From Eutreptiella sp. 'Long Island Sound 2002' (Eukaryota; Euglenozoa; Euglenophyceae; Eutreptiales; Eutreptiaceae), in NCBI GenBank assembly GCA_964036045.1, contig OZ038381.1, positions 129,339,708 through 129,403,707 of the forward strand: a DNA stretch of 64,000 nt, in the 5' to 3' direction. The notes below the pieces were generated by a model. It did no database searches. It saw only the letters and a program-made list of their open reading frames with translations, and was not told the origin of the DNA. Every line of letters starts with the position of its first letter. Within the stretch, counting starts at the first letter, position 1. The position numbers and the translations under genes are program-made. This document shows positions 45,101-56,603 of the stretch, in pieces.

Positions 45101-47720
45101 CCCAGCCAGGAGTGGCGGGGAACCGCACCCGGGAGCCTCAGCCAGGAGTGGCGAGGAACGCCCACCACCACCGGCAGCGAAACCGAGCCAGGAGTGGCGG
45201 GGAGTAGCACACAGGAACCTCCGCCAGGAGTGGCAAGGGACCAACCACACCACACACCAGCCACAACCCCACCAACACACCACCACCGCACACCACACAC
45301 AACACACCACACACCACACACCACACACCACCGCCGACAGCTAAACCAAGCCAGGAGTGGCGGGGAACCGCGCCCGGGACCCTCTGCCTAGAGCGGCGAG
45401 GAACGCCCACCACCACCGCCAGCGAAACCCAGCCAGGAGTGGCGGAGAGTAGCACACAGGAACCTCCGCCAGGGGTGGCGAGGGACCAACCACACCACAC
45501 ACCAGCCACAACCCCACCAACACACCACCGCCGCACACCACACACCACACACCACACACCACACACCACACACCACCGCCTCGAGGGGACCCCAGCAAGG
45601 AGTGGCGGGGAACCGCACCCGAGGCCCTCGGCCAGGAGTGGCGAGGAGCACCCACCATAGCCGACAGCGAAACCCAGCCAAGGTTGGCGGGGAACCGCAG
45701 CCGGGACCCTCAGCCAGGAGTGGTGAGAAACGCCCACCACCACCGGCAGCGAAACCCAGCCAGGAGTGGCGGGGGGTAGCACACAGGGACCTCCGCCAGG
45801 AGTGGCAAGGGACCAAACACACCACACACCAGCCACAACCCCACTAACACATCACCGCTGCACACCGCACACCACAAACCACACACCACACGCCACAAAC
45901 CACACACCACCACCGCCAGCGGACCCCAGCCAGGAGTGGCGCGGAACCGCACCCAGGACCCTCAGCCAGGAGTGGCCAGGAACGCCCACCATCACGGGCA
46001 GCGAAACCCAGCCAGGAGTGGCGGGGAGTATCACACAGAAACCTCCGCCAGGAGTGGCGAGGGACCAACCACACCACACACCAGCCACAACCCCACCAAC
46101 ACACCACCGCCGCACACCACACACCACACACCACACACCATACACCACACACCACCGCCGCCAGCAGACCCCGGCCAGGAGTGGCGGGGAACCGCACCCT
46201 GGGCCCTCAGCCAGGAGAGGTGAGGAGCACCCACCACCGCCGACAGCGAAACCCAGCCAGGAGTGGCGGGGAACCGCACCCGGGACCCTCCGCCAGGAGT
46301 GGCGAGGGACGCCCACCACCACCGGCAGCGAAACCCAGCCAGGAGTGGCGGGGAGTAGCACATAGGGACCTCTGCCAGGAGTCGCGAGGGACCAACCACA
46401 CCACACACCAGCCACAACCCCACCAACACACCACCGCCGCACACGACACACCACACACCACACACCACACACCACACACCATCGCCGCCAGCGGACCCCA
46501 GCCAGGAGTGGCGGGGTACCGCACCCGGAGCCCTCAGCCAGGGGTGGCGAGGAGCACCCACCACCGCCGACAGCGAAACCCAGCCAGGAGTGGCGGGGAA
46601 CCGCGACCGGGACGCTCCGCCAGGACTGGCGAGGGACGCCCACCACCACCGGCAGCGAAACCCAGCCAGGAGTGGCGGGGAGTAGCACATAGGAACCTCT
46701 GCCAGGAGTGGCGAGGGACCAACCACACCACACACCAGCCACAGCCCCACCAACACACCACCGCCGCACACCACACACCACACACCACACACCACACACC
46801 ACAAACCACCGCCGCCAGCGGACACCAGCCAGGAGTGGCGGGGAACCGCAGCCGGGGCCCTCAGCCAGGAGAGGTGAGGAGCACCCACCACCGCCGACAG
46901 CGAAACCCAGCCAGGAGTGGCGGGGAACCGCACCCGGGACCCTCCGCCAGGACTGGCGAGGGACGCCCACCCCCACCGGCAGCGAAACCCAGACAGGAGT
47001 GGCGGGGAGTATCACACAGGAACCTCCGCCAGGAGTGGCGAGGGACCAACCACACCACACACCAGCCACAACCCCACCAACACACCACCGCCGCACACCA
47101 CACACCACACACCACACACCACACGCCACACACCACCGCCGCCAGCGGACCCCAGCCAGGAGTGGCGGGGAACCGCACCCGGGGGCCTCAGCCAGGAGAG
47201 GTGAGGAGCACCCACCACCGCCGACAGCGAAGCCCAGCCAGGAGTGGCGGGGAACCGCACCCGGGGCCCTCAGCCAGGGGTGGCGAGGAGCACCCACCAC
47301 CGCCGACAGCGAAACCCAGCCAGGAGTGGCGGGGAACCGCACCCGGGACCCTCCGCCAGGACTGGCGAGGGACGCCCACCACCACCGGCAGCGAAACCCA
47401 GCCAGGAGGGGCGGGGAGTAGCACATAGGAACCTCTGCCAGGAGTGGCGAGGGACCAACCACCCGACACACCAGCCACAACCCGACCAACACACCACCGC
47501 CGCACACCACACACCACACACCACACACCACACACCACACACCACCGCCTCGAGGGGACCCCATCCAGGAGTGGCGGGAAACCGCACCCCGGGCCCTCAG
47601 CCAGGAGTGGCGAGGAGCAGCCACCAGCGCCGACAGCGAAACCCAGCCAGGAGTGGCGGGAAATTGCACTCAGGAACCTCCGCCAGGAGTGGCGAGGGAC
47701 CAAACCCGGCACACACCAAC
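45101..47720. repeat. 327-bp higher-order repeat with ~82-bp subunits
   Basis: Landmark CCAACCACACCACACACCAG (or variant) at 45241, 45486, 45813, 46065, 46392, 46719, 47046 and 47455. Intervals are 245, 327, 252, 327, 327, 327 and 409; 245 and 409 equal 327 minus or plus about 82, the length of the internal subunit that contains GCCAGGAGTGGCG(G/A)GG. A 40-70-bp (ACACC)n tract closes each unit. Frames stay open on both strands because T is rare; they are not genes. Confidence 0.93.
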
Positions 47721-48150
47721 CAAACCAACACCCACACCAGCAGCAAGCCCCAGCCGGCCCCAGCCACACACCGACACACGCACACACACACACACACACC
47801 AACACACACGGAAGGCACACCCACACCCTCGCAACCACGAACGCACGACACACACACCAACACAGACACCACGCGCGCACGCACCGCGCCACAAACACAC
47901 ACGACGGCGGCGAACCACAACCAGGGGAGGTTTGGGACACGCACACAAGCGACACGGCCAAATGGCGAAAAGCGCCCCCCACCACCACCACCCCACCTGG
48001 GAGAGACGGGAAACCCAGCACCGCAAACCACACAGCGAAAAGGGGGGCGGGACGAAGAGGGCCCACGGGAGACGCAGGCAAGGGACCCAACGTCAGTGGT
48101 TTGGGGGCCCCCCCTGGTGACCGTATCGGCCCCACCTGAGCACACGCAAT
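47721..48150. other. C/A-rich unique flank of the array
   Basis: Continues the C/A bias with an (AC)n stretch at about 47777-47802; no gene recognised. Confidence 0.5.
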
Positions 48151-48660
48151 AAGGTGGGATAAGCCCGGGACCGTTGGTCAGCGGCCCGCGGTGGCACCGG
48201 CCTGGGGGGGTGACCAATGGGCCTGACCATGAGCACTCCCCACGGCACGTATTGCGGTTCGGGCCCAGGGAGGGACTGCGGGTAGGGCACACCGTCCATC
48301 GGGGCAGGCAAGAGACACGCCTGTCCCGCAAGGACTCCCCTGCGACCCAGAGTGTACCCGACCCCGGTGTGGGGAGCGGCTGGAGTACCTGGCTCCGGAG
48401 CAGGTCCATTTGTACCGAGCGGGTACAAATGGACGGCCCGTACAACAGAGTTCCACCTTGACGGGGAGTGCAAGCATCGGCCCCCGAAAGGGGAAACACC
48501 GGGGGAAGGGACCCGAGCCGACGACAAGGCCCCCACTACACCCACCACAGCCGGGAAGGCCCGGGCACGGCACCAGGGGAACACCGCCTGGAGCGACGCG
48601 GAAAAGAGACAGACGGGGGAGGGCACGCAAAGGGGGCGGCGGGGGGACACACCACCAACA
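48151..48660. other. Island of balanced composition inside the C/A-rich tract
   Basis: T returns to normal frequency and repeat units are absent. Several short frames are open, none recognisable. It contains the 13-bp hairpin at 48404-48434. Confidence 0.5.
48404..48434. repeat. 13-bp perfect inverted repeat, 5-base loop
   Basis: GTCCATTTGTACC (48404-48416), loop GAGCG, GGTACAAATGGAC (48422-48434). Could form a strong hairpin or bind a dimeric protein; role unknown. Confidence 0.8.
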
Positions 48661-51600
48661 GACCCCAGCTAGGAAGGGCGGGGAACCACACAGCCGAGAC
48701 GGGAGAGGGGCCACGACACACAGCCCCCACACCCACGAAGAGCCGCCAAACCAAGCCCAGAAAGGCGAGGACAGGCACCCAAACGCACCACAAACACACC
48801 GCACACACGCCCGCGCATGCACACAACACACACCACCGCAACTGCCACCGACACCAGCCCCACAAACACACACCACACACCAAAGTGCAAGCACAGCCCG
48901 CATCGGAAAAGCACGCAACACACCAAAACCCAAAAGGGAGGAACCCAGCAACCCCCCGCCAGGGGAGCTGCAGGGCCGCCAGAAACACCGCTAGGACACA
49001 AAGGTGGACCCACTAAGCCATCAGCCAGGAGTGGCGAGCGCCCACACCCAGCAACACCCAACCAACCACGCCCAAACCCAGGACCAGGCACTACGACACT
49101 CACACCAGCACCGCCACCAACACCCAAACCGGACGCAACAACACCCTCACCAGCGGAAACACCCGGAACCAACGGAGACACTGTCGGCAACACCAGCGAC
49201 CCCAGCACCCAACACAACACCTAAGACACCCTCACTAACAACAAACCAACACAAGAAGCCACCCAACACTCAGCAACGACCGCACCCGCGCCCCCCACCG
49301 ACCCGCACCCAGAACAACCACAACCAGCATCCACACCATCGGAAACACCAACACCACCAACAATCAGGCCAGCACAACACCCTCACCAACACCATCATCG
49401 CCAGCACCATCGCCTACGAAACCTACGCACACCAACACGGGTTACAGCACCTACATCACCCAAGCCAACGGCATCAAACACACCATCGCCAGCATCACCC
49501 CACCATCAGCGTCGCCACGGGCAACCTCCGCCACCAGAGGAAACCAAAGCCACCACAACCGGTGAACCAACAAACCACCAAGCCCCGGCCAGGGGAGGCG
49601 AGGGCACACGCCCAGAACCATCAACAACAGCACACTCGCCGCCAAAGCAACCACAGGGTGCCATCCACCACGCAGTCACCAGCGGCACCCACACCACCGT
49701 CGCCACCAACACCACCCTCACCCACGACAACACCCTGGGCATCGCCTGCACCACCCTCACCAACAGCATCACCCGCAGCCCACATCACCTACTGCACACC
49801 CTCCCAGACAGAGCCGAGGAAACCAGCCAACGCCCACCCCCGAACACAGGCCACTGACAACCCACACACAGACCCACACCAACCACCAGCAGCATCAACA
49901 ATATCAGAGACGCTGTAAACCATAGCAACGCCCGCAACGACCTCACCACCGGCATCACCGACGGCTCCACCGACAGTGCGACCTCCCGAACAGCAACCCA
50001 GAGGGTCAACGACAGCCACCACGGCGACATCACCCGGTATGACAGGATCGGCAACAACCACACCAAGGGGGCCAGGGCCAACACACCGGCCAGCGACGCT
50101 CATGGGAACCTCCGCCAGGAGTGGCGAGGTCCCGCCTCCATCGTCAGAACACCACCAGGGCATCACCTACAACGCCCTACAACGCCAACACTCACAGCTC
50201 CCCCGGCGGCGCCCTCACCAACACCATCACCAGCACCACCGACAGCGGCAGCACGGCGACACAGCCACCCACCCGCAGCATCGACACCCTCGACGACAAC
50301 CGATGCAACACCTGCCACTACAGACCCAAGGACAGCCGAAGGAAATAACCCAACACCAGAGACAACCGGCACCACCAGGACCACAAGCCGGCCAAACGGC
50401 AGCCACGAGTGGCACGCCCGGAACCGCTGACCAACCACACGCAGGCGGTGCCCAGCACCAACACCAACAACACCCACGCCATCAGACCACCACGAGACAC
50501 GCCAACCGGCACCGTGACACCCTGGCCTAGGCAACACCAACGCCGCCAACACCCACGGCAATATCCACACCACCACCAACCCCACCAACAACGTGCCGAG
50601 GTACCGTCACCTACAACACCCCTACCACCACCACCACGACCCCGGCAGAGAGTAACACCTAGGGCACCCCCACCGACGGCATCACCAAAGACGCCAGGAC
50701 AGCTGGCGAACAAACGCCACCAGCGCCACCCACCGGGCCCCCAGCCAAGGGTAGAAACAGCAACAGCACACACGGTCACACCCACCGCATCGACATCACC
50801 CGGAGTGTCGTCAACATCAACGGGGGGTCCCCACCACCCAAGAAGCACAAAAAACCGCAGCAACACCACCACATCCACCAGCCTCACCACCAGCGACACC
50901 AGCGGCACCGTCCGCCAGGAATGGCGAGGAGGAACCCAACAACGCGGAGTCACCCAGCGTTGCCGGCACCCTCACAATCGGAGCGCCACCACTGGCACCA
51001 AACCCCAACCCACCACCGTCACTGTCACCAACGCCACTGACCCCTGACGCAACAACCACACAGCCCGCACAAACGGCACCAGCCGAACACTCACCGACAC
51101 CACTTGCACCACCCTCACCAGCAACCAAGCCCGGTTAACCACCTACGACCACGAACGGCAGGCACTAAAAACCGGAGCATCGCCGACAACACTCCCGGCC
51201 AACACCCGCACCGCCCTCAAGAACACCACCGAAAGCAGCACCGTCGACCGATAGCCACAACACCCTCACAAACCACCAGGATACGGGTCCCCCTTCCCAC
51301 CCCCCACCATCTGCACAACCAGCGACACCATCACCAGCACCAACGGAAACACCAACGACGGCAGCCTCACCAACAACCGACACCCCCACTACCGCTGCCA
51401 CCCACCAGTCACGCCACCCACCATTGGCGCCACCCACCAACGCCGCACCGTAAACCTCACCTACATCAAAAACGTGCAGCAGCACCAGCGGACACCCCAC
51501 CAGCGACATCACCCTCCGCCAGAAGACGATGATCAGCACGAGCAGGAAAGCCAGCCCATAGCGCCCAAAACAACCCAAAGACCTCCCACACCCGGACCCA

Positions 51601-52262
51601 CACCCACCAGCAGCGCCTACCCCGACCCACCATCAGTGTCACCGACAGCCGGAAAGACACAAACCTCGATGAACTAACGACCACAACACTGCGGCCACCG
51701 CACCCACACCGTCAGCATCACTTCCAGAACACCGGCCGGGCCGTCAATGGCACCGCCGCCCATGGCACCACCTACACTCACCAGCGCCACCACCACCCCG
51801 CGCGAGGCCAGGAACCCCTGGCATCCCCCACGGGCTCAACGAACATCAACACCACCAACACCACCACCTCCGGACGGGGACTACCCACAAACCAAGAACA
51901 GCTCCACCACCAACAACCAATACACCACCCGCGGCACCCCACCGTCGCCAACACCAACCTCACCACCACGGCACCTATCACACCTCCACCACCGGAGGCG
52001 ACGTGGGCCACACCGCCCGTCATCTACAGCACCCTCGCCACCACCCCCACGTCCGGCCCACAAACGTTACGCCCCAACGGCCAGAAACAACACCTACACC
52101 ATCGACACCACCGGCAACACCACATACGCCCCATACGTCACCCACGCCATGCTCACCAACCATCACCCTCGCCATCAGTGTCAACGACATCAGAGGCACC
52201 ACCAGCATCGGCGACGATGACAGCGAAAACAGCTGACCCACCAACTAACCACCATCAACTAG
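48661..52262. other. C/A-rich low-complexity tract, possibly decayed repetitive coding DNA
   Basis: Dominated by ACC, CAC and AAC triplets. The GCCAGGAGTGGCG hairpin recurs sparsely (49023, 50112, and a variant at 50914). One reading direction yields Asn/Thr/Ser-rich text (NTT, TST, LTN words) reminiscent of a degenerate extracellular repeat protein, but frames are constantly broken. The tract resumes after the LTR element at 54910. No gene called. Confidence 0.5.
52259..52262. repeat. Target duplication CTAG, left
   Basis: CTAG directly before TGAAGCGG at 52263; the same four bases follow the right LTR at 54910-54913. Confidence 0.75.
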
Positions 52263-52635
52263 TGAAGCGGTAGGGTGGGGGCCTGCCGCGTTGGTCCTTG
52301 AAGACCCTGAAAATGCAACAGAGCACAAAAATCAGGCTTCAACCATGACTCCGGTCAGCGGTGTTATCTTCTCGATTTCGATCGCTTTGGGAGTCCATTT
52401 GACCACTTTTTATACAAATCTTTCCAGGATTTTCGCCGCATGGCAGGATTAGTCCTGGCTACATGGTCTCTGGAGAGGCGCAGAAGGAAAATTGATTAAA
52501 TCATTGCGAAAATCTATAAAATTAACTATAAAAATCGCTATTTCCCAATCTGGGATTACGCCTCTGCTGAGGTCATCTTTACGACTGCGGAGACTTCTGC
52601 GGTCGCGCTGGGGAGACGCTCCTGCTACCGCATCA
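52263..52635 (-). repeat. 3' LTR of the small LTR element
   Basis: Identified by match to 54537-54909. Many of the differences are C/T or G/A transitions. Confidence 0.9.
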
Positions 52636-52646
52636 CCCCTCTCCTC
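52636..52646 (-). promoter_or_regulatory. Polypurine tract of the small LTR element
   Basis: The minus strand reads GAGGAGAGGGG immediately before the LTR start TGATGCGG, a textbook plus-strand priming site, supporting minus orientation. Confidence 0.65.
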
Positions 52647-53270
52647 AAAAGAGTTGCAACCCTCTAGGAGGCTTGCAACTCCGCACTGGAGTGCCCTGGA
52701 GGAAGTCTCCGCTGGGTGACCCTCCTTTACCGGATACAAAAAGGTTTGTTTATCCCCCAGGGGGAAAAACAAGTCCCAGGGGTGGCCCTGCCCTAGATGT
52801 CCGGTGGGGAGCACCAATACTACCCTCAGGCAGAAATCTGCCTACTTTGACACACTAGGAAAAAGAAAAAGTCCTCGGGTGGCCTGCCCCGTTTGTTTTG
52901 GAAACCTGGCAAAAGCTTCCAGTTTCCCGAAAACCTCCATGCTTTCAAAAACCAAACAACAGGACAGGCACGCACACAGCACTGCAATTCAGCATCAAAT
53001 CCATGGTGCTGTGTCAGTTCGTGCCTTACCCAGGCACCGTGCACTGTACTGTACAAGTGCGGGTGCGTGTGCCAGGGGCTTAGCTGCCCCATATATACAT
53101 GGGTTTTAAGTCCCACATATATACCCGGTTGGTGGAGCCTGCCAACACTGCGCCAGCTAGTGGTGCCCCACCAAAGAAAGAAAACTGCGAGCACTCAAAT
53201 AAAATATAACAATAATTACGCAGGTTCGTCCTGCTCTTCCGATACCCCCTTTAAGAGGTGTCATCACGGC

Positions 53271-54080
53271 TTAACGCCGCCAACGGCGACTGCTCGGACT
53301 AGGCGTTTGACTGCTCATGGTCATCTGTTGCTTGGATGCCCATGTCGTTGGTCCTCCCGTTTGTTCTGTTTGAAGCTTGAGAACGCCCTTCAGGCGTTCG
53401 ACCTCCGCCTCCAGTGCGGGTACCCGAAGGAGGACCATCTCCTCTAGTCTCTTGATTTGCTCTTCCATTGGCTGCGCTGCCTGTTCATTCGGTGCCGCTC
53501 GTGCTGTCAAAGGATCATGCTGCTGGTTCGTTTGACTCCTCCACGACGCACTCCTGGTACCCTCTTGGCGCCCGTCACCATGGTGAGGTCGGTAGCCTCG
53601 TTGCTGCCCGGCTGTGGATCCCCTTATGGTCCTTTGCTCGAGTTGCCGTTAGTGTGCCGCTCTTCGCTGACCCTGGTGTCTGGCGCTCTCAAAGGCCAGT
53701 TGCCGCCTTGGTGAGTCTGCAGGCACTTGCTGCCGCGGACCCATGGCTGCATGTCTCTCCTTCTCCCGCAGATTCGCTTGCCTTGTTCGGGGCTCCTGCA
53801 TTCCTCTGGTGGCACGCGGTTCTTCTTTTTGCTGCCGCCACGGGTCACTTGGACTTGGATACGCCGGTTGGTACCACCGATCTTGCTCTCTGGCTGGCAT
53901 CGTTGGGGCCTTGGCTTTTGTCCATCGTTCACTCGTGACAGGGGTTGAGGACTTGCTTGAGCTCCATTTCGTGCCGTCGGGAAACTTGATGTCATGATGA
54001 CCTTCAGGCTCGCTGCTGCCCGAACTCCACGGCGAGTTTGCTTTTTGACTGGTTGATCCCCAGTCCGATGAGCTGCTCAT
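53271..54080 (-). pseudogene. Gag-like open frames of the small LTR element
   Basis: Two minus-strand frames. 54080-53649 (143 codons) is polar and rich in Ser, Gln, Arg and Pro (FPDGTKWSSSKSSTPV). 53510-53271 (79 codons) has a clear leucine-zipper-like coiled coil (EEQIKRLEEMVLLRVPALE). No CCHC knuckle. They are probably remnants of one structural protein; similarity to any known Gag is not established. Confidence 0.4.
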
Positions 54081-54109
54081 TGTAGCCTCTCTTCTTTTAA
54101 CAAACGGCT

Positions 54110-54500
54110 GTTGACCGTCCTCTCACTTCTTCACTGCGGGCGGCTGACGGCCGTCCTTTGACTCCTCCACCACAAACGGCTGATGGCCGTCCTCCTCGGC
54201 GCAGACGGCTCGACGCTGTCTTGTCTCGAGCGGCAGGCGGCCGTCTCCACTTGAGCAGCTGGCGGCTGTCTCCTTCTCAACGGCTGGCGGCCGTCTCCAC
54301 TTGAGCAGCTGGCGGCTCTCTCCTTCTCAACGGCTGGGGGCCGTCAACTTCTCAACGGCTGGTGGCCGTCTCCTCTTGAGCGGCTGTTGGCCGTCTCCTT
54401 TTGAACGGCTAGCGGCCGTCTCCTCTTGAGCGGCTGGCGGCCGTTCTCCTCGTGATCGGCTGGTGGCCGTTCTCCTCGTGAGCGGCTGGCGGCCGTTCTC
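54110..54500. repeat. ~27-bp minisatellite (CGGCTGGCGGCCGT core)
   Basis: About a dozen imperfect copies of a unit carrying CGGCTGGCGGCCGTCTCC with CTTGAG or CTTCTCAA spacers, next to the 5' LTR of the small element. The core is partly self-complementary (ACGGCCGCC...). Periods alternate near 27-30 bp. Confidence 0.8.
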
Positions 54501-54536
54501 TGCTGCGCGGCGTGCGGCAGTATTGTGGAAAGATTT

Positions 54537-54909
54537 TGAAGCGGTAGGGTGGGGGCCCGCCGGATTGGCCCTTGAAGACCCTGAAAATGCAACAGAGCAC
54601 AAAAATCAGGCTTCAACCATGACTCCGGTCAGCGGTGTTACCTTCTCGATTTCGATCGCTTTGGGAGTCCATTTGACCACTTTTTATACAAATCTTACCA
54701 GAGCTTTTGCCGCATGGCAGGATTAGTCTTGGCTACATGGTCTCTGGAGAGGCGCAGAAGGAAAATTGATTAAATTATTGTTAAAATCTATAAAATTAAC
54801 TATAAAAATCGTTATTTCCCAATCTGGGATTTCGCCTCTGCTGAGGTCATTTTTACGACTGCGGAGACTTCTGCGGTTGCGTTCGGGAGACGCTCCTGCT
54901 ACCGCATCA
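54537..54909 (-). repeat. 5' LTR of the small LTR element
   Basis: Reads TGATGCGG...CCGCTTCA on the minus strand. Confidence 0.9.
54681..54689 (-). promoter_or_regulatory. TATA box in the 5' LTR
   Basis: GTATAAAAA on the minus strand, about 220 bases into the LTR, a plausible distance for the U3 promoter. The same box is present in the other LTR at about 52405. Confidence 0.5.
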
Positions 54910-55124
54910 CTAGCCCAGCACCAACCTCATCTACGCTAACGCCCATACCGGCCTCGCCAACAACACCGCCAGCGGCACGATCATCCACGCCGGCACCCAC
55001 ACCACCCTCACCACCAACATCACCACCACCCCCCAAGGGTCAGGGCTCGCGGGGAACGGAACGGCAGAGCGAGCACGCCACCACCCGCACGCGTTGCCCA
55101 CCCTATCGTACACGGCTCCGCAAC
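54910..55124. other. Right part of the C/A-rich tract
   Basis: Starts with the second CTAG copy. Translates to Asn/Thr-rich text (NNTASGTIIHAGTHTTL) like the tract left of the small element, confirming that the element split one sequence. Confidence 0.55.
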
Positions 55125-56603
55125 ATGCCCCCCCCGCTTCCCCCGACAGGACGTGCGCTGCAGCCCACTGCTGGGAGGACGACTACGACGTCCTCCCGGC
55201 CATCCGACACCTACTGGCAGCCACGGCCCCGCCCCCACAAGCCCACCAGCAACCCACGGAACCGCAGGAGCCCGACCAGCCCATGCCACCACGCTCCATA
55301 TCCCCCGCGTCCACCGCAGACCGTAACGCGAAACAACAGCGAGAGGAGCCCGACCCCGACCGCGCCGCCACGCCCCCACCGCCCCCCCCCCGCAAAGGAC
55401 ATCTACGCCACACTGGCCAGCACCCTAGCCCCCATGGACGCCAAGCAGTACTACCAGTCCATCCATCCAGACCTCCCTGAGGACCACGCGACCCTCCAGG
55501 GGTGGGAGCAGAAGAAAAGGAACGACAACGAGTGGGGCACAGAGGAAGACCTTCTCTGGGAAGACACCTGGAAAGGCACCATGGACGCCTTCCTGGAAGC
55601 AGCAGCCGAAACCTACCCCCGCCCACCCGGGGATACTAGACACCGCCTCCATGCCCTCCTAGGTTTCCACAGCTGGAAACACCGCCACACCATCACCCTC
55701 CAGCCCCTCGACCACAATCCACACCGATGAAAACCTGAAGACGACGCCACCGCCGCCATCACCGTACAGCGAAGCCCCGAGAACCCGGAGGAATACCACA
55801 TCACCTGGAACGATTCGGCACCCCACCCCCCCGCCTCCCCCACCCTCCCAGATGTCTTCGCCACCATCAGCGCAGAACTCCAGGAGGCGAAAGCCCCACA
55901 ACAACTGGACGAAGAGATGCCCCAGGCACCATCGCCACCAACCACACAAGAAAAGCCCTGCACAGAGCCCCTCACCCGACCCATCACCACAATGGAGCTC
56001 CCCCCACAACACCGCACCATCCCGGACCGCAACGGGTTTCGAGACCTGCCACGGGAATGGGCGGTCCACAACGGCACACTCCGATGGGACGAAATCACAC
56101 CGGGGCTCCAGGCCATCCGCCTCCACTCGATCACCGAGCCCACCACCACCTGGGCACTACCGACGGGCCGCCACCAACTCCTCCTCACCGTCCAAGGTGA
56201 TGCCACAATCACACCCACGGTGGGAGACCCCATAACAGCAGCCCCCGCCCACGCCGTCCACATACCCCCGCAAGCATCGTCGGCACCTATGGCGGTACAT
56301 CCAGGCCCCACCCCATGGCAAGCCATCGTCATCACCTACCCCGCCCCCAACGACCACACACACACCTGGCAGCAACGGTGGGAGGACATCCGGCGGGACC
56401 TCCTCCAAGAACACCTAGGGCTCACGCGCACCCACCACACCCTACACCCGATACGAAGAGTAGGCCAAGCACCACACGGCAGACACACCCCCAGATTATG
56501 GGCGTACGCCACACCCATAAACCCACAAGCAGCGGAGGACATCAAGACCTCCCTACCCATCCAGCAAGCCCAGACCAAAACCCCGCACCGCAACACCCAA
56601 TGA
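55125..56603 (+). pseudogene. LINE-2 5' open frame, part 1
   Basis: One frame runs 55125-56603 with a single in-frame TGA (55728-55730). After a Pro/Arg-rich start it carries acidic helical sequence (KQYYQSIHPDLPEDHATLQG, WGTEEDLLWEDTWKGTMDAF), then a strand-rich region (HQLLLTVQGDATITPTVGD) followed by a Trp-containing helix (WQQRWEDIRRDLLQEHLG). C-ending codons dominate, as in the endonuclease and RT downstream. No known domain; by position it is LINE ORF1 or a long N-terminal extension. Confidence 0.5.

Larger units (their letters stand above)
52263..54909 (-). mobile_element. 2.65-kb non-autonomous LTR retrotransposon
   Basis: Two 373-bp LTRs (52263-52635 and 54537-54909) with TG...CA ends and an imperfect terminal repeat TGAAGCGG/CCGCATCA, about 20 differences by eye, flanked by CTAG. 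Inserted into the C/A-rich tract, which is continuous on both sides. The interior has no protease, RT or integrase. Orientation is inferred as minus from the polypurine tract, a minus-strand TATA box and minus-strand open frames. The primer-binding site is not recognisable. Confidence 0.88.

Noticed and set aside
45852-47669. 605-codon minus-strand frame and overlapping plus-strand frames in the 327-bp array
   Set aside because: Both strands are open because T is nearly absent; the text repeats with the DNA period and shifts frame between units.
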